Notes under the pieces: model-generated
Told to the model about the DNA's origin: nothing
Database searches by the model: none
What the model saw: the letters and a program-made list of their open reading frames with translations, nothing else
Source: Bacteroidota bacterium
GTDB lineage: Bacteria > Bacteroidota > Bacteroidia > Flavobacteriales_D > Crocinitomicaceae
NCBI GenBank assembly: GCA_030148165.1
Contig: JASBTZ010000013.1
Coordinates: forward strand, 62,001 to 126,000
Length of the DNA stretch: 64,000 nt
Reading direction: 5' to 3'
Position numbers and translations under genes: made by a program
Shown here: positions 52,569 to 62,366 of the stretch, piece after piece
Numbering within the stretch: the first letter of the stretch is position 1
Layout: each line of letters opens with the position of its first letter

Positions 52569-53453
52569 ATGAACCAGCAAACGAAACTCAGCAGGGTTAT
52601 AAAGGAACGCATCCATGTGGTGCTCTTCCTGTTTCTACCCTTATTGGCATTTTCTCAGGAATATAAATTGCACCCGGAACTTAAGGGTTATGATGGTTGT
52701 GGTAAGCGCAAGAATCCGTTAGCGTGTCTGGAGAACACACTTTCTTCCATTGAACATGATCTTGGCTTTTACGCGAGTTTAGATAGAAACGGCGAAGCAT
52801 TCTATACAGCTCAATATTGCTTACAAATAGCATACGTTTATCGTCAATTGGGCTTCGGTAAAAAAAGTCTAGAATACCTTGTAAAGGCAAAAGACGCCTT
52901 TGATAAAATTGACCCGGAATTTGATCAACAAAAGACGGGTGTAGTTGGATTAGTTCTCGTTACTGAACTTGACGAGTATTGCAGCATGAATTCAGCTTCT
53001 GAATGCGATGAATGGTTTGGGGTGCAACAAGCTGCTGTAAGCTCCAGTGACAAGGAAGCAGAAGAAAGAGTAGAGACAGAATTGATCAATCCTTCCGTGA
53101 TGGAACAACCCATAGGTGGGAAAGTGGAATCAAGTTTATTGAGATCATTAGAAAAGTTTCTTGCTCAGAATCCAATCAGTTATGAGTTTATGAAAACGCA
53201 TGCTTCTGATTCATGTGTTATACATATTACACATCGGTCAAGCAATTCAGAACACGTCCTTGACACGTACTTAGAACACTCCTGGCATGTTAAACTGGTA
53301 GGTCAGCATTTGATGGGTATTGCAAAGGAGATTAAATACGACGAATCCGTAGAAGAAGACCATGTGGATATGACCATTCTCGTACGTCCCGATTCAAAGG
53401 ATACCGTGATGTTTAATGATGGAAAGTTTTATGTCTATTACAAAAGGCCATAA
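52569..53453 (+). CDS. Exported protein of unknown function
   Basis: A 294-residue protein with a signal peptide (about 1-29, LFLFLPLLAFSQ). The mature N-terminal half is helical and has a TPR-like look (YCLQIAYVYRQLGFGKKSLEYLVKAKDAF, quoted in part), preceded by Cys residues (GYDGCGKRKNPLACLEN). The C-terminal 100 residues are beta-rich. No family is recognised. It lies alone between the GT2 fusion and the convergent ATP synthase operon, with a shared terminator. Confidence 0.72.
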   Translation: MNQQTKLSRVIKERIHVVLFLFLPLLAFSQEYKLHPELKGYDGCGKRKNPLACLENTLSSIEHDLGFYASLDRNGEAFYTAQYCLQIAYVYRQLGFGKKSLEYLVKAKDAFDKIDPEFDQQKTGVVGLVLVTELDEYCSMNSASECDEWFGVQQAAVSSSDKEAEERVETELINPSVMEQPIGGKVESSLLRSLEKFLAQNPISYEFMKTHASDSCVIHITHRSSNSEHVLDTYLEHSWHVKLVGQHLMGIAKEIKYDESVEEDHVDMTILVRPDSKDTVMFNDGKFYVYYKRP

Positions 53454-53489
53454 AAAAAGGCCTTCCATTCTGAAGACCTTTCCTTTTTT
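53452..53489. terminator. Bidirectional terminator between unknown exported gene and the atp operon
   Basis: AAAGGCCTTC and GAAGACCTTT form a 10-bp stem around a 6-base loop, with seven A on the left and seven T on the right. On the minus strand, the end of the atp operon, the single mismatch becomes a U-G pair, so it is strongest for atpG. Confidence 0.85.
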
Positions 53490-53498
53490 TATTTCTTT

Positions 53499-54374
53499 TT
53501 AACCTTTTAATGCTTCGGCTCCACCAACGATCTCCAAAATTTCATTGGTAATAGCTGCCTGACGAGCTTTGTTGTATTCAAGGGTTAATGTTTTCTTAAG
53601 ATCTGTTGCGTTATCAGTCGCTTTGTGCATTGCCGTCATACGCGCTCCGTGCTCTGAAGCATGTGAATCAAGAAATGCTTTGAATAGTTGAACTTTTAGT
53701 GTCTTCGGTATCAAATTCTCCAGGATCTCTATTTTCGATGGTTCGAAGATGTAATCGCCTGCTGACTGATCCTCACCTGACTCATTCTCAACGATTGGTA
53801 AGTACTGTTCAGTTGTTACTTCCTGAACCGCCGCATTTTTAAATTTGTTGTAAACAACAATAACCTTATCAACCTTGCCTGCAGCAAACTCATCCATCAG
53901 TAATTGCGCTAGCTCTGAAGAACGTTCGAATGACAGATCATTGAACATTTCTTCTGCCCCACCGATACCATCCGGACGATAATTCGCATCACTTCTTTTG
54001 AAAGCGTCATTCACCTTTTTACCAACTGCAATAACTTTGGTGTTGTAGTTCGCATATTCATCTTTCAATAAAGCGTTTACCTGCTTAATGATGTTGTTGT
54101 TGAATCCACCACACAAACCTCTGTTTGAAGTAACGGCAATAATGTATGCATTCTTTACTTCCCTTTGGTTCGAATAAGCGTTCTCCGACAAGTCCAGTGT
54201 TGCACTTAAATTACCCAGAATTTCCTGAAGCTTCTCAGCATACGGACGCATCTGCGTAATTGCATCCTGCGCACGCTTCAATTTTGCAGCGGATACCATC
54301 TTCATTGCTGAAGTGATCTGCATCGTTGAAGAGATCGAGGTGATTCTGTTTTTTATTTCCTTAAGATTCGCCAT
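53499..54374 (-). CDS. atpG: ATP synthase gamma subunit
   Basis: A 291-residue central-stalk subunit of F1. It begins MANLKEIKNRITSI and has ITSAMKMVSAAKLKRAQ at the N-terminal helix and ARMTAMHKATDNA plus LEYNKARQAAITNEILEIV in the C-terminal helix, all diagnostic. It turns inside the alpha/beta hexamer and couples ion flow to ATP synthesis. It is the last gene of the operon and is followed by a terminator. The beta and epsilon genes are not in this operon, as is usual in Bacteroidota. Confidence 0.96.
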   Translation of the reverse strand: MANLKEIKNRITSISSTMQITSAMKMVSAAKLKRAQDAITQMRPYAEKLQEILGNLSATLDLSENAYSNQREVKNAYIIAVTSNRGLCGGFNNNIIKQVNALLKDEYANYNTKVIAVGKKVNDAFKRSDANYRPDGIGGAEEMFNDLSFERSSELAQLLMDEFAAGKVDKVIVVYNKFKNAAVQEVTTEQYLPIVENESGEDQSAGDYIFEPSKIEILENLIPKTLKVQLFKAFLDSHASEHGARMTAMHKATDNATDLKKTLTLEYNKARQAAITNEILEIVGGAEALKG

Positions 54375-54402
54375 TCTTTAACGTTTGAGCGTTTCTCTTT
54401 TT

Positions 54403-55977
54403 TTAATATTTCGCTGCAATGTCTTTTGCAACCTGTGCAAGAACATCTGTCTCAGCATCCGTATATTTCCCTGCCTGAAGAGCATCAAGTGTATCTCTAT
54501 GCTTCGCATCAAGGTAATCGAGGTATTCGTTTTCAAATTCCTTAACCTTATCTACAGGCACGTTTTGAATCAATCCTTTTGTACCCACATAGATAATCGC
54601 AATTTGATTCTCCACCGGATAAGGGTCACCTTCTTTTTGCTTAAGGATCTCCACGTTACGTGCTCCTTTATCAAGCACTGACTTCGTTGCAGCATCCAGA
54701 TCCGAACCAAACTTCGCGAAAGCTTCAAGCTCACGATACTGTGCCTGATCTAACTTCAGCGTACCTGCTACCTTCTTCATCGATTTAATCTGTGCCGAAC
54801 CACCAACACGAGATACCGAGATACCAACGTTGATCGCCGGTCGGATACCTGAGTTGAACAAGTCACCTTCAAGGAATATCTGACCATCTGTAATTGAAAT
54901 TACGTTCGTTGGAATATATGCCGATACGTCACCTGCTTGTGTCTCAATGATCGGAAGAGCAGTAAGTGATCCACCACCTTTCACTTTATCTTTAAGCGAT
55001 GGCGGAAGGTCATTCATTCGCTTTGCAATTGTATCATCAGCAATTACCTTCGCTGCACGCTCCAATAATCTCGAGTGAAGATAGAATACGTCACCAGGGT
55101 ATGCCTCACGACCCGGAGGACGACGAAGTAGCAACGATACCTCACGGTACGCAACTGCCTGCTTTGATAAATCATCGTAAATAATTAGTGCCGGTCTTCC
55201 AGTGTCACGGAAGTATTCACCGATCGCTGCTCCTGTCATTGGTGCATAGAACTGCATTGGTGCAGAATCAGATGCATTCGCAGCTACTACCACGGTGTAG
55301 GCCATTGCACCAGCGTTTTCCAGCTTCTTCACAATACCTGCAACAGTAGATCCTTTTTGACCGATCGCCACATAGATACAGAATACCGGTTCGCCTTTAT
55401 CGTAGAATTCCTTTTGGTTAATGATCGTATCGATACAAACAGTTGTTTTACCAGTCTGACGGTCACCAATAACAAGCTCTCGCTGTCCTCTTCCGATCGG
55501 AATCATCGAGTCAACTGCCTTTATCCCTGTTTGAAGTGGTTCGTTAACCGGCTGACGGAAAATAACACCTGGTGCTTTACGTTCGATTGGCATTTCGAAC
55601 AGCTCTCCTTCGATCGGTCCCTTACCGTCAATCGGATTACCCAATGTATCAACAACACGTCCAACCATTCCTTCACCTGTTTGGATAGAAGCAATTCGTC
55701 CAAGACGTTTTACCGTATCACCTTCTTTTACTGCAGTAGACTTACCAAGAAGTACGGCTCCTACGTTGTCTTCTTCCAGGTTCAATGCGATCCCTTGTAG
55801 ACCACCATCAAACTCAATCAGCTCACCGTATTGTACTCCTTTCAATCCATAGATTCGAGCAATACCATCACCGATCTGAAGTACAGTACCTACTTCCTGT
55901 AACTCAGCTTCAGAACGAAATCCTGAAAGTTCTTCTCTTAATATTGCAGAAACTTCTGCTGGTTTTACATCTGCCAT
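54403..55977 (-). CDS. atpA: ATP synthase alpha subunit
   Basis: A 524-residue regulatory subunit of F1. The P-loop is GDRQTGKTT, with ELVIGDRQ before it, and the [20 protein letters not shown] end of the nucleotide-binding domain is present. It forms the alternating hexamer with beta, binds but does not turn over nucleotide, and sits in the cytoplasm on Fo. Length is in the normal range. It lies between atpH and atpG (gap of 28 bases to atpG). Confidence 0.97.
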   Translation of the reverse strand: MADVKPAEVSAILREELSGFRSEAELQEVGTVLQIGDGIARIYGLKGVQYGELIEFDGGLQGIALNLEEDNVGAVLLGKSTAVKEGDTVKRLGRIASIQTGEGMVGRVVDTLGNPIDGKGPIEGELFEMPIERKAPGVIFRQPVNEPLQTGIKAVDSMIPIGRGQRELVIGDRQTGKTTVCIDTIINQKEFYDKGEPVFCIYVAIGQKGSTVAGIVKKLENAGAMAYTVVVAANASDSAPMQFYAPMTGAAIGEYFRDTGRPALIIYDDLSKQAVAYREVSLLLRRPPGREAYPGDVFYLHSRLLERAAKVIADDTIAKRMNDLPPSLKDKVKGGGSLTALPIIETQAGDVSAYIPTNVISITDGQIFLEGDLFNSGIRPAINVGISVSRVGGSAQIKSMKKVAGTLKLDQAQYRELEAFAKFGSDLDAATKSVLDKGARNVEILKQKEGDPYPVENQIAIIYVGTKGLIQNVPVDKVKEFENEYLDYLDAKHRDTLDALQAGKYTDAETDVLAQVAKDIAAKY

Positions 55978-56012
55978 TTTGTATCGTTTTTCTTGGCGCT
56001 AGTAGCCAAATA

Positions 56013-56546
56013 TTATCTTGTTAAACTCTGTTTTAATTTATTTAGTTGACTTTGCACTGAAGCGTCTACCTGCATATCTCCCATTTGGACAACAAATCCG
56101 CCGATCAGTTTTTCGTCCATTTCTTCTGTGATTTCAGCAGTGCCAGGAATCGCATTTGAAATTTTATTAATGATCTCTGTTTTGACTGAATCATCCAGCT
56201 TAGCTGCAGATACAATCTTTACCGGGAAAATACCTTTATGCTCTTTCACTTTCGCTTCAAACGCAAAAGCGATCTCCGCAAGAATATCTTCTCTTCGGTT
56301 TTTCGTGATCAATCTCAAAAACGCCTTCGTCACATCTTCAAAGTGATCAAAAATTCGATTGAAAATCTCAATCTTCTTTTCTGCTTTAACGATCGGACTA
56401 GAGATCAGATGTCTGAACTCTTCGGTGTTTTCGTATACCTCCAATAAGAAATTCATGTCACCCGCAACTGAATCGATATTCTTCTGCTCGATCACTAGAT
56501 CGAGTAGAGAAGTCGCGTATCGGGATGCTGCTGCTGTGCTCTTCAT
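56013..56546 (-). CDS. atpH: ATP synthase delta subunit
   Basis: A 177-residue peripheral stalk subunit (OSCP). The N-terminal helical bundle opens MKSTAAASRYATSLLDLV, and the C-terminal part has EKLIGGFVVQMGDMQVDASV, a classic ending with KLQSL-type helix (NKLKQSL). It links F1 to the b subunits. It lies between atpF and atpA, 10 bases after atpF. Confidence 0.92.
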   Translation of the reverse strand: MKSTAAASRYATSLLDLVIEQKNIDSVAGDMNFLLEVYENTEEFRHLISSPIVKAEKKIEIFNRIFDHFEDVTKAFLRLITKNRREDILAEIAFAFEAKVKEHKGIFPVKIVSAAKLDDSVKTEIINKISNAIPGTAEITEEMDEKLIGGFVVQMGDMQVDASVQSQLNKLKQSLTR

Positions 56547-56556
56547 TATTGTTTTC

Positions 56557-57051
56557 TTAATTCAGGTTAATGTCCTCTGCCATTTTGCTGGCCAATGCTT
56601 TTTGCTTGTCATCCGAAGTAAGTTCCTGACGAATAACTTTTTCAGCGATCTCCAATGACAATGCTGCAACCTGTGTTTTCAGTTCTGAAATCGCTGCTGC
56701 TTTCTCATTTTCAATAGCGCTGCGTGCGTCGTCGAGAACCTTAGCTGCTTCTGCCTTCGCCTCATCCTTCGCTTCGGCAACCATCTTCTTAGCGGTTTCC
56801 TTAGCATCTTTGATCATTGCATCACGTTCAGCCTTCGCTTCTTTAATCAATTCTTCATTGCTCGCCTGAAGTTCTTTCATTTCCGCTTTTGTCTTCTCAG
56901 CTAATTCAAGAGACTCATTGATTGTTTTTTCTCTTTCACCAATTGCATTGATAATTGGTTTCCAGGCAAACTTACCCAGGATAAAAAGCAGAATAAGGAA
57001 GATGAAACCTCCCCAGAATAATTGACCAATTGCCGGTGTAACTATATCCAT
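56557..57051 (-). CDS. atpF: ATP synthase b subunit
   Basis: A 164-residue Fo stator subunit: one N-terminal membrane helix (about 8-28, LFWGGFIFLILLFILGKFAW) followed by a long charged coiled coil (Ala/Lys/Glu-rich, about 45-150), which runs to the top of F1. Translation begins after an A-rich leader and a strong hairpin that separates it from atpE. Confidence 0.95.
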   Translation of the reverse strand: MDIVTPAIGQLFWGGFIFLILLFILGKFAWKPIINAIGEREKTINESLELAEKTKAEMKELQASNEELIKEAKAERDAMIKDAKETAKKMVAEAKDEAKAEAAKVLDDARSAIENEKAAAISELKTQVAALSLEIAEKVIRQELTSDDKQKALASKMAEDINLN

Positions 57052-57078
57052 TTTTTTTCTTTTTAATCTAGTTTAAAC

Positions 57079-57109
57079 AACTGGCAGCAAGCAACCCTTG
57101 CCGCCAGTT
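57079..57109 (-). promoter_or_regulatory. Strong hairpin between atpE and atpF
   Basis: AACTGGCAGCAAG and CTTGCCGCCAGTT are complementary over 13 positions with a single mismatch that is a G-U pair in the minus-strand mRNA, and a 5-base loop. The stem begins 8 bases after the atpE stop. The sequence after it is not a simple U-run. It may set the level of atpE relative to the downstream subunits by processing or partial termination. Confidence 0.6.
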
Positions 57110-57116
57110 ATCAATT

Positions 57117-57341
<225 letters not shown>

Positions 57342-57356
57342 TTAAACAATTACAAA

Positions 57357-58454
57357 TTAATGGTGGTGAGAAGTTTCAACCGCCATTCCAAGGAATAATG
57401 CCGATAGCATCGTGAAGATGTATGCCTGTAAGAAGGCTACTAGAATCTCCAATAATGAAATCAACAATGTCATCGGAACAGACAAACCTGCCCAAGCCAC
57501 GCTTTGGTTAACAAATATGATCGAGATCAACGATACCACAATAATGTGACCCGCCGTGATGTTCGCAAAAAGTCGAATCATTAACGCCGCCGGCTTAATG
57601 AAAATACCTGCGATCTCAATCGGTATTAATATAGGGTACAATGCCACCGGTCCCGGAGGCGTAAATATGTGTGCCCAAAAGTTTCTCTTCGATGACGCTA
57701 TTTGAATGATGAAAGTAAACGTCGCCAACAAAAGGGTGATCGAAATGTTACCAGTCATATTCGGGTTAGCCAGGAATGGAATCAGACCTAACAGGTTTCC
57801 GAATAGAATAAAGAAAAATACGGTCAATAAATACGGAAGGAATTTCTTGTACTTATCGCCTTCAATGTTCTCCTCTGCTACCTCTTTAATAAAGAGAATA
57901 ACAGGCTCTGTCCATCCTGCAATTCCTCTAGGTGCTTCCTGCTTATCTTTTTTGTAAAATCTCGCTGAACGCAAGAAAACAAGCAATAACAGTCCCGCTA
58001 CCATGAAGATGGTCATCACATTCTTCGTCAATGAAAAGTCCAGCAGTACCTGCTCAGCGTTTTCCGGGTGATGTTCCTCGTTAAAGACTACAGCTTCCGC
58101 TCCTTCTTCTAACTGATAAATTTTCTCATGAATCTTAACGAAGTTCATTCCTTTTTTGCGAACAACTACTTGTCCGTTGTCATCGTGATGAAATGCAGAC
58201 GACATAAATGTAACCAGGCCTTTGTCTGTCCAAAGAATTACCGGTAAAGGAATAACCAACCCATCTGTGAAATGGATCTCATGCGCATCCATTGCGTGGT
58301 GCAAAGCGTGTTCTGCGGCATTAAACTCTTCTTCCTGATGCTCTGTATTCGAGTGCTCTTCTTCAGTGTGTTCACTGCTGAAAGCCACAACCGATCTACC
58401 GATTATAAAAAGGAATAATAAACTTCTGAAAAACAACCTACTTCCCATGTTCAT
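57357..58454 (-). CDS. atpB: ATP synthase a subunit
   Basis: A 365-residue Fo stator subunit. After an N-terminal signal-like helix, residues about 24-75 are rich in His and Glu (EHTEEEHSNTEHQEEE), followed by a periplasmic domain and the membrane part (about 140-365) with the essential Arg in ALMIRLFANITAGHI. Bacteroidota a subunits are usually this long. The start is taken as the ATG at 58454 (MNMGSRLFF); a TTG three codons earlier and an ATG two codons later also exist. It is the first atp gene after a -7 box at 58483. Confidence 0.94.
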   Translation of the reverse strand: MNMGSRLFFRSLLFLFIIGRSVVAFSSEHTEEEHSNTEHQEEEFNAAEHALHHAMDAHEIHFTDGLVIPLPVILWTDKGLVTFMSSAFHHDDNGQVVVRKKGMNFVKIHEKIYQLEEGAEAVVFNEEHHPENAEQVLLDFSLTKNVMTIFMVAGLLLLVFLRSARFYKKDKQEAPRGIAGWTEPVILFIKEVAEENIEGDKYKKFLPYLLTVFFFILFGNLLGLIPFLANPNMTGNISITLLLATFTFIIQIASSKRNFWAHIFTPPGPVALYPILIPIEIAGIFIKPAALMIRLFANITAGHIIVVSLISIIFVNQSVAWAGLSVPMTLLISLLEILVAFLQAYIFTMLSALFLGMAVETSHHH

Positions 58455-58482
58455 TACGCGCAAACGCTTTAAAATTTCGGCA

Positions 58483-58490
58483 CAAAGATA
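58483..58490 (-). promoter_or_regulatory. -7 promoter box before the atpB-E-F-H-A-G genes
   Basis: On the minus strand TATCTTTG is an exact TAnnTTTG match 28 bases before the atpB start, with a TTTC 18 bases upstream as an imperfect -33 element. It would let the atp genes be made separately from the sprE-bactofilin genes. Confidence 0.55.
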
Positions 58491-58605
58491 GCGTTATTTG
58501 AACAATAAGAAAGTAATTCGTTAGCAACTTTTGAAAAAAACTAAAAATTTAGACGAACGCCTAAAAAACAAGGTGGAAAGCATCGAATTTACCCTTAAAA
58601 ACGTA

Positions 58606-59004
58606 CTAGGTTTTATCGTATTTACCATCCAGCATTCTAACGAGAATCAGTGTCTCTAAAAACAGCGAAGGAAAGAAGATTAACAGAAATTGGTAGACAA
58701 ATGGACGTGTATATTCATCTTTAAAAAATAACCAGGGAGATAAGAATGCTATCACCAGAATCATTTTAATGATCACATAAATGAAAAAACTCTTTCCAAC
58801 TGACTTTGGATTCTTTAAATATCTTCGATAGATTAATGAAATTGCCAGTAGGGTGAGTGGAACAAAAAACAGATAGAGCAAACCAAACTTACTTGTAGTA
58901 TAAACTTCAGGTAGAACGGTGAATATCAAAGTCACATGGATAACTGCTAACAGGGTAAAAGCGACGATCACCGGTCTGATCATCCGCAAATAAGTTCTAG
59001 TCAT
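58606..59004 (-). CDS. Four-helix membrane protein in the ATP synthase locus
   Basis: A 132-residue protein with four hydrophobic segments (about 10-28, 42-60, 76-94, 102-122). It overlaps atpZ by 8 bases and precedes atpB, the place where AtpI-like assembly proteins are found in other bacteria. There is no clear AtpI signature. I recall small hypotheticals of this size at this place in Bacteroidota genomes. A role in Fo assembly is inferred from place only. Confidence 0.7.
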   Translation of the reverse strand: MTRTYLRMIRPVIVAFTLLAVIHVTLIFTVLPEVYTTSKFGLLYLFFVPLTLLAISLIYRRYLKNPKSVGKSFFIYVIIKMILVIAFLSPWLFFKDEYTRPFVYQFLLIFFPSLFLETLILVRMLDGKYDKT

Positions 59005-59215
59005 TATCCTTCGTTAAGTTAGCGGCTTCTTTAATTACAAAGTAGAGACTGGCTCCTATTCCTATTAATGAGAAAAGAATGGTGAAATACGGTTTTTCGT
59101 TTTGCATCTTCTCGTCGAGAAGCTTACCTCCCCAGGCGCCCCCACCGATCAAAATGATCATTTGAAAGCTCAAACCTGAGAATCTTGCAAGTTTGTTGAG
59201 CCTTTTCTTCGACAT
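58997..59215 (-). CDS. atpZ: AtpZ/AtpI family protein
   Basis: A 72-residue protein with two membrane helices; the first has SFQMIILIGGGAWGGKLLDE, the AtpZ pattern of small residues followed by Gly-Gly and a charged loop. AtpZ with AtpI helps ring assembly of Fo and may transport magnesium or calcium. The start is directly next to the stop of the bactofilin gene, and the end overlaps the next gene by 8 bases, so it is in the same operon. Confidence 0.88.
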   Translation of the reverse strand: MSKKRLNKLARFSGLSFQMIILIGGGAWGGKLLDEKMQNEKPYFTILFSLIGIGASLYFVIKEAANLTKDND

Positions 59216-59650
59216 TTAATAAACGATATCCTGAGTTTCATTCTCTTCCTGAGCTTCCGGTGCAGCAGAAATAGTGGACGATCCTGGCTGATTGTTCGCG
59301 TTATTGTTCATTTTACAATTTCCAGAGAATTCAGCACCTTCTTCGATCTGAAGCTTCGAAGTAGTTATTTCACCATTTACATTCGCCGTGTTTCTAAGCG
59401 TAAGCAGGTTCTCTACCTTTAAGGTTCCTTCTACATTTCCTTCGATGTCAGCATCGAGACAAGACAGATTTCCATTGATCTTTCCATTTACTCCGATCAC
59501 AACTTTCGACGTAGAAGCTACATTCCCCTTCACTTCCCCATCAATTCGAAGATTGGATTCTGTCATCAGATCTCCAATTACCTTCGACCCCTCTACAATC
59601 ACATTTAGTCTGTCGGGACTATCATTTATTGCCATTCCTTTCTTTTTCAT
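59216..59650 (-). CDS. Bactofilin (polymer-forming cytoskeletal protein)
   Basis: A 144-residue protein with a right-handed beta-helix core (about 18-105): repeats such as VIVEGSKVIGDL, LRIDGEVKGN, VVIGVNGKINGN and ADIEGNVEGTL. The C-terminal tail is disordered and Asn/Glu-rich. Bactofilins polymerise without nucleotide and act in cell shape, envelope growth or organelle placement. It stands between the sprE/porW gene (1-base gap) and atpZ. A later start at 59635 (MAINDSP) is also possible. Confidence 0.93.
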   Translation of the reverse strand: MKKKGMAINDSPDRLNVIVEGSKVIGDLMTESNLRIDGEVKGNVASTSKVVIGVNGKINGNLSCLDADIEGNVEGTLKVENLLTLRNTANVNGEITTSKLQIEEGAEFSGNCKMNNNANNQPGSSTISAAPEAQEENETQDIVY

Positions 59651-59651
59651 G

Positions 59652-62294
59652 CTAGTAATATTCCTCGTAAAAGCTTTCGTATTCTACCAAGTTATGCTTT
59701 TGGAACAGAACTTTCAAATTTTCTGGTGTAATCATCAGGATTTTAGCGTTCTGAAGATCCAATAAATACTTCCTTGTTTTCTTGTATACACGAATATAAT
59801 TCGTCGCTGACATCTCATCTTCAAATGAGTCCACTAACACGACACTCTGTTCCTTTCCATAAACTTTCGAAGAAACTTTTAATTTGTCCCTACTAAAGAA
59901 TTCGCGATGAAAATCAGAGATTTTCGTTTTTGCATCATTAGAAGTCGTTCCTTCCGGAAGAAAGATAATAACAGAAAGTTCTGAACGATCAGTATAATTG
60001 AACGGGGTTTTGCTTCCAAAGTCAACCGCCTCGTTTTTGCTATATCCATTCTTAATGATTGAAAGCATCTCTTGTGCCCTGTTTGCTTCTGGTGTCCCCG
60101 GGTACTCAGCGATCGTCTGATCGAGATAAGGGATCATGTCATCCTTATTGTCGTTCACTTGTCCAAGACACATCGCTTTCAACAAAAGGTATTTAGCTCT
60201 AAAAACATTGTCTTTTTCTTCTTTGATTACGACATCAGCGGACGTCATAACGGCATAATACATGCCCTGCTCGTATCTATTCAACACCGTCACATATTTC
60301 TGCTCTGCCAGCGCATCCAGTTTTTTCTTTTTGATGAAATAATCCGGATCTCTCAGATAATTTGCATAATCACTATTCGGATAGTTATTCCAAATATAGT
60401 CGCGGTATTTGCTTGCCTTATTATTATCCTTTCCTTCATAGATCTTATAAAGTTGATAGGCTGACAGTAAGTTATTAGGATTTTCGATTTTCTTGTTCAA
60501 TACAGCTTCAAATCTTTCAACGGCCAGATTTGGTTCATTCAACTGATCCTTATAAATAACACCTGCATTATAGGATGCCTGAAGCAGTCTTTCATTCGAT
60601 AAGGCCAATGTAGAATCGGTTAAAGGCAATGTCGATGTGAGGTATTCAACGGTAAGTGTATCCTGTTCTTCCACAACTAAGGAATCTTCCTCCAGCTCTT
60701 CTTCGGTACCTTCGGTTACGTTAAGTACCGGTGTTTTTTCTGATCTTCTCCAATCATCTTCATTTTCGCGTTGACCCCAAAGTCTCTTAAATTCTTCATA
60801 TCCTTCACTTCTTGTCTTGGCGTTATTCCAATACCATTTGGAGCCCGATCCTGACTGGATAAACAGATTTTCATTTGACTGAAGCTCTCTCAATCTTTCT
60901 GCTTCTCGTTCTTTTCTTCTTTTTTCGTCTTCTTTGATCTGCTTGATCAAGTCCTTTAAAAATTTCTCGCGCGCATCATCTGATAGCGCTGCAATTCTCT
61001 GCACACTATCTTCATGATCTGCTGTTTCCACTGCCACAACAAGGTCTGCCAAATTATCCGCTTTATTCCTTATGCCCTCTGCATTAGGATAATCATCGTT
61101 AATAACTGTTGCGCATGAATCATAATATTTTTGAGCGCTAACATAATTTTTATCATCAAAGCTCAGGTCACCAAGACGCTCATATGCCATTCCCTTTTGG
61201 CGGGTATTTTTAGTAGAGTAAAATGCGGAAAGCGTTAGGTATTCGATACCCTTCGGTTTATTGTCCTCTTTTAATTCCAGATTGGCTAACGCATAGTAGA
61301 TCTGATCCTTAAATTCAGCATTCTTGCCATCACGCAACATTTTGAAAAGATCTTTTCTGGCTTTTTCACCACCTCCAAGGAAAGATCGTTGCAAGCGGGC
61401 ATTAAACCTCATTTCGTATTTCGCCTTACTCTTGATCACTTTTGAATAGTGTTCACGCGCTTTTACATCGTCTTCTTTTTGTGCGTACAGCTGACCGAGA
61501 ATAAAATGTACGCGTTCACGATCGTCATTGTAACCGGCATGCTTAAGTGATTCCTCGAGGTGCTTGATCACATCGTCAATCTCGTCATTCTCCATTGCCA
61601 GCTCTGCTTTGGTTCGTTCCAGATCGAAACGGATATCACTCGGGAATTTTGCTTCTTTTTCCTCTTCCTTCGCTTTTTTCTTTTGGTATTTGCTGAGCTT
61701 AGACTTCTTTTCCTCTTTGGATTTTTGTTCCGCTACAGCCCTATCCAGATTATCCAGGTTGAATTTAGCTTTGGTCAGGTCTCCCTGAGCTAAATAGGTT
61801 TTGGCCATCCACAACTCCCCTATGTACAGTGAGGGATCATTGTCGTAGAATTTACGGATGAACTTAAAACTCTTCAGAGCACCTGTATAATCTCTACGAT
61901 AATAATATGCAATTCCAATGGTGGTCCAATTTTCATCGATCCAGGGATTGTGTTCGTCCTTCTTTCTTGCGGGACGATCATTACTTGGCATGGAATGGTC
62001 GCGAATTACTTTTTTACATTTCGCAATTGCTGTATCAATTGCCGGATACATCCCTATTACCTCATCTTCATCTGGCATAGGATTTATTGGAAGAATCTCA
62101 TAGTAATTCTCTTCACGAGATTCACGATAAGTTGTCATTGATTGGCGAAGAAGCTCATTCGCGTTGAAATAGCCATTATAATGGGCATTAACACCATGAA
62201 ACGTCCTGCTCACAAGAGAATTTTTCTCCGTGGAACAAGCATAGACTGCCGCAAACAGCGCTAGAATAGCGACTATTTTATAGTGAATCTTCAT
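59652..62294 (-). CDS. sprE: T9SS periplasmic lipoprotein SprE/PorW
   Basis: An 880-residue lipoprotein (signal about 1-19, lipobox VYAC, lipidated Cys20). After a conserved SRTFHGVNAHYNGYFNANEL, it is a long series of TPR-like helical repeats (about 120-430 and 560-740) around a charged segment. The C-terminal domain (about 765-880; VIIFLPEG, KISDFHREFFSRDKLKV, VLVDSF) is the ending I associate with the PorW/SprE family of T9SS and gliding motility. SprE is needed for T9SS function, possibly by linking PorLM to the outer-membrane complex. Length matches SprE of Flavobacterium as I recall it. It begins the operon with bactofilin and atpZ. Confidence 0.83.
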   Translation of the reverse strand: MKIHYKIVAILALFAAVYACSTEKNSLVSRTFHGVNAHYNGYFNANELLRQSMTTYRESREENYYEILPINPMPDEDEVIGMYPAIDTAIAKCKKVIRDHSMPSNDRPARKKDEHNPWIDENWTTIGIAYYYRRDYTGALKSFKFIRKFYDNDPSLYIGELWMAKTYLAQGDLTKAKFNLDNLDRAVAEQKSKEEKKSKLSKYQKKKAKEEEKEAKFPSDIRFDLERTKAELAMENDEIDDVIKHLEESLKHAGYNDDRERVHFILGQLYAQKEDDVKAREHYSKVIKSKAKYEMRFNARLQRSFLGGGEKARKDLFKMLRDGKNAEFKDQIYYALANLELKEDNKPKGIEYLTLSAFYSTKNTRQKGMAYERLGDLSFDDKNYVSAQKYYDSCATVINDDYPNAEGIRNKADNLADLVVAVETADHEDSVQRIAALSDDAREKFLKDLIKQIKEDEKRRKEREAERLRELQSNENLFIQSGSGSKWYWNNAKTRSEGYEEFKRLWGQRENEDDWRRSEKTPVLNVTEGTEEELEEDSLVVEEQDTLTVEYLTSTLPLTDSTLALSNERLLQASYNAGVIYKDQLNEPNLAVERFEAVLNKKIENPNNLLSAYQLYKIYEGKDNNKASKYRDYIWNNYPNSDYANYLRDPDYFIKKKKLDALAEQKYVTVLNRYEQGMYYAVMTSADVVIKEEKDNVFRAKYLLLKAMCLGQVNDNKDDMIPYLDQTIAEYPGTPEANRAQEMLSIIKNGYSKNEAVDFGSKTPFNYTDRSELSVIIFLPEGTTSNDAKTKISDFHREFFSRDKLKVSSKVYGKEQSVVLVDSFEDEMSATNYIRVYKKTRKYLLDLQNAKILMITPENLKVLFQKHNLVEYESFYEEYY

Positions 62295-62366
62295 GAATTC
62301 TTTGAACGTTCTGTTTGAGAAAACTCCAAAATTCTCATTTTATTATACCTGTAGCTCAATTTATTG

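Noticed and set aside
57071-57078. GTTTAAAC palindrome next to the atpE-atpF hairpin
   Set aside because: An eight-base A/T-rich palindrome is expected by chance and adds nothing to the hairpin.
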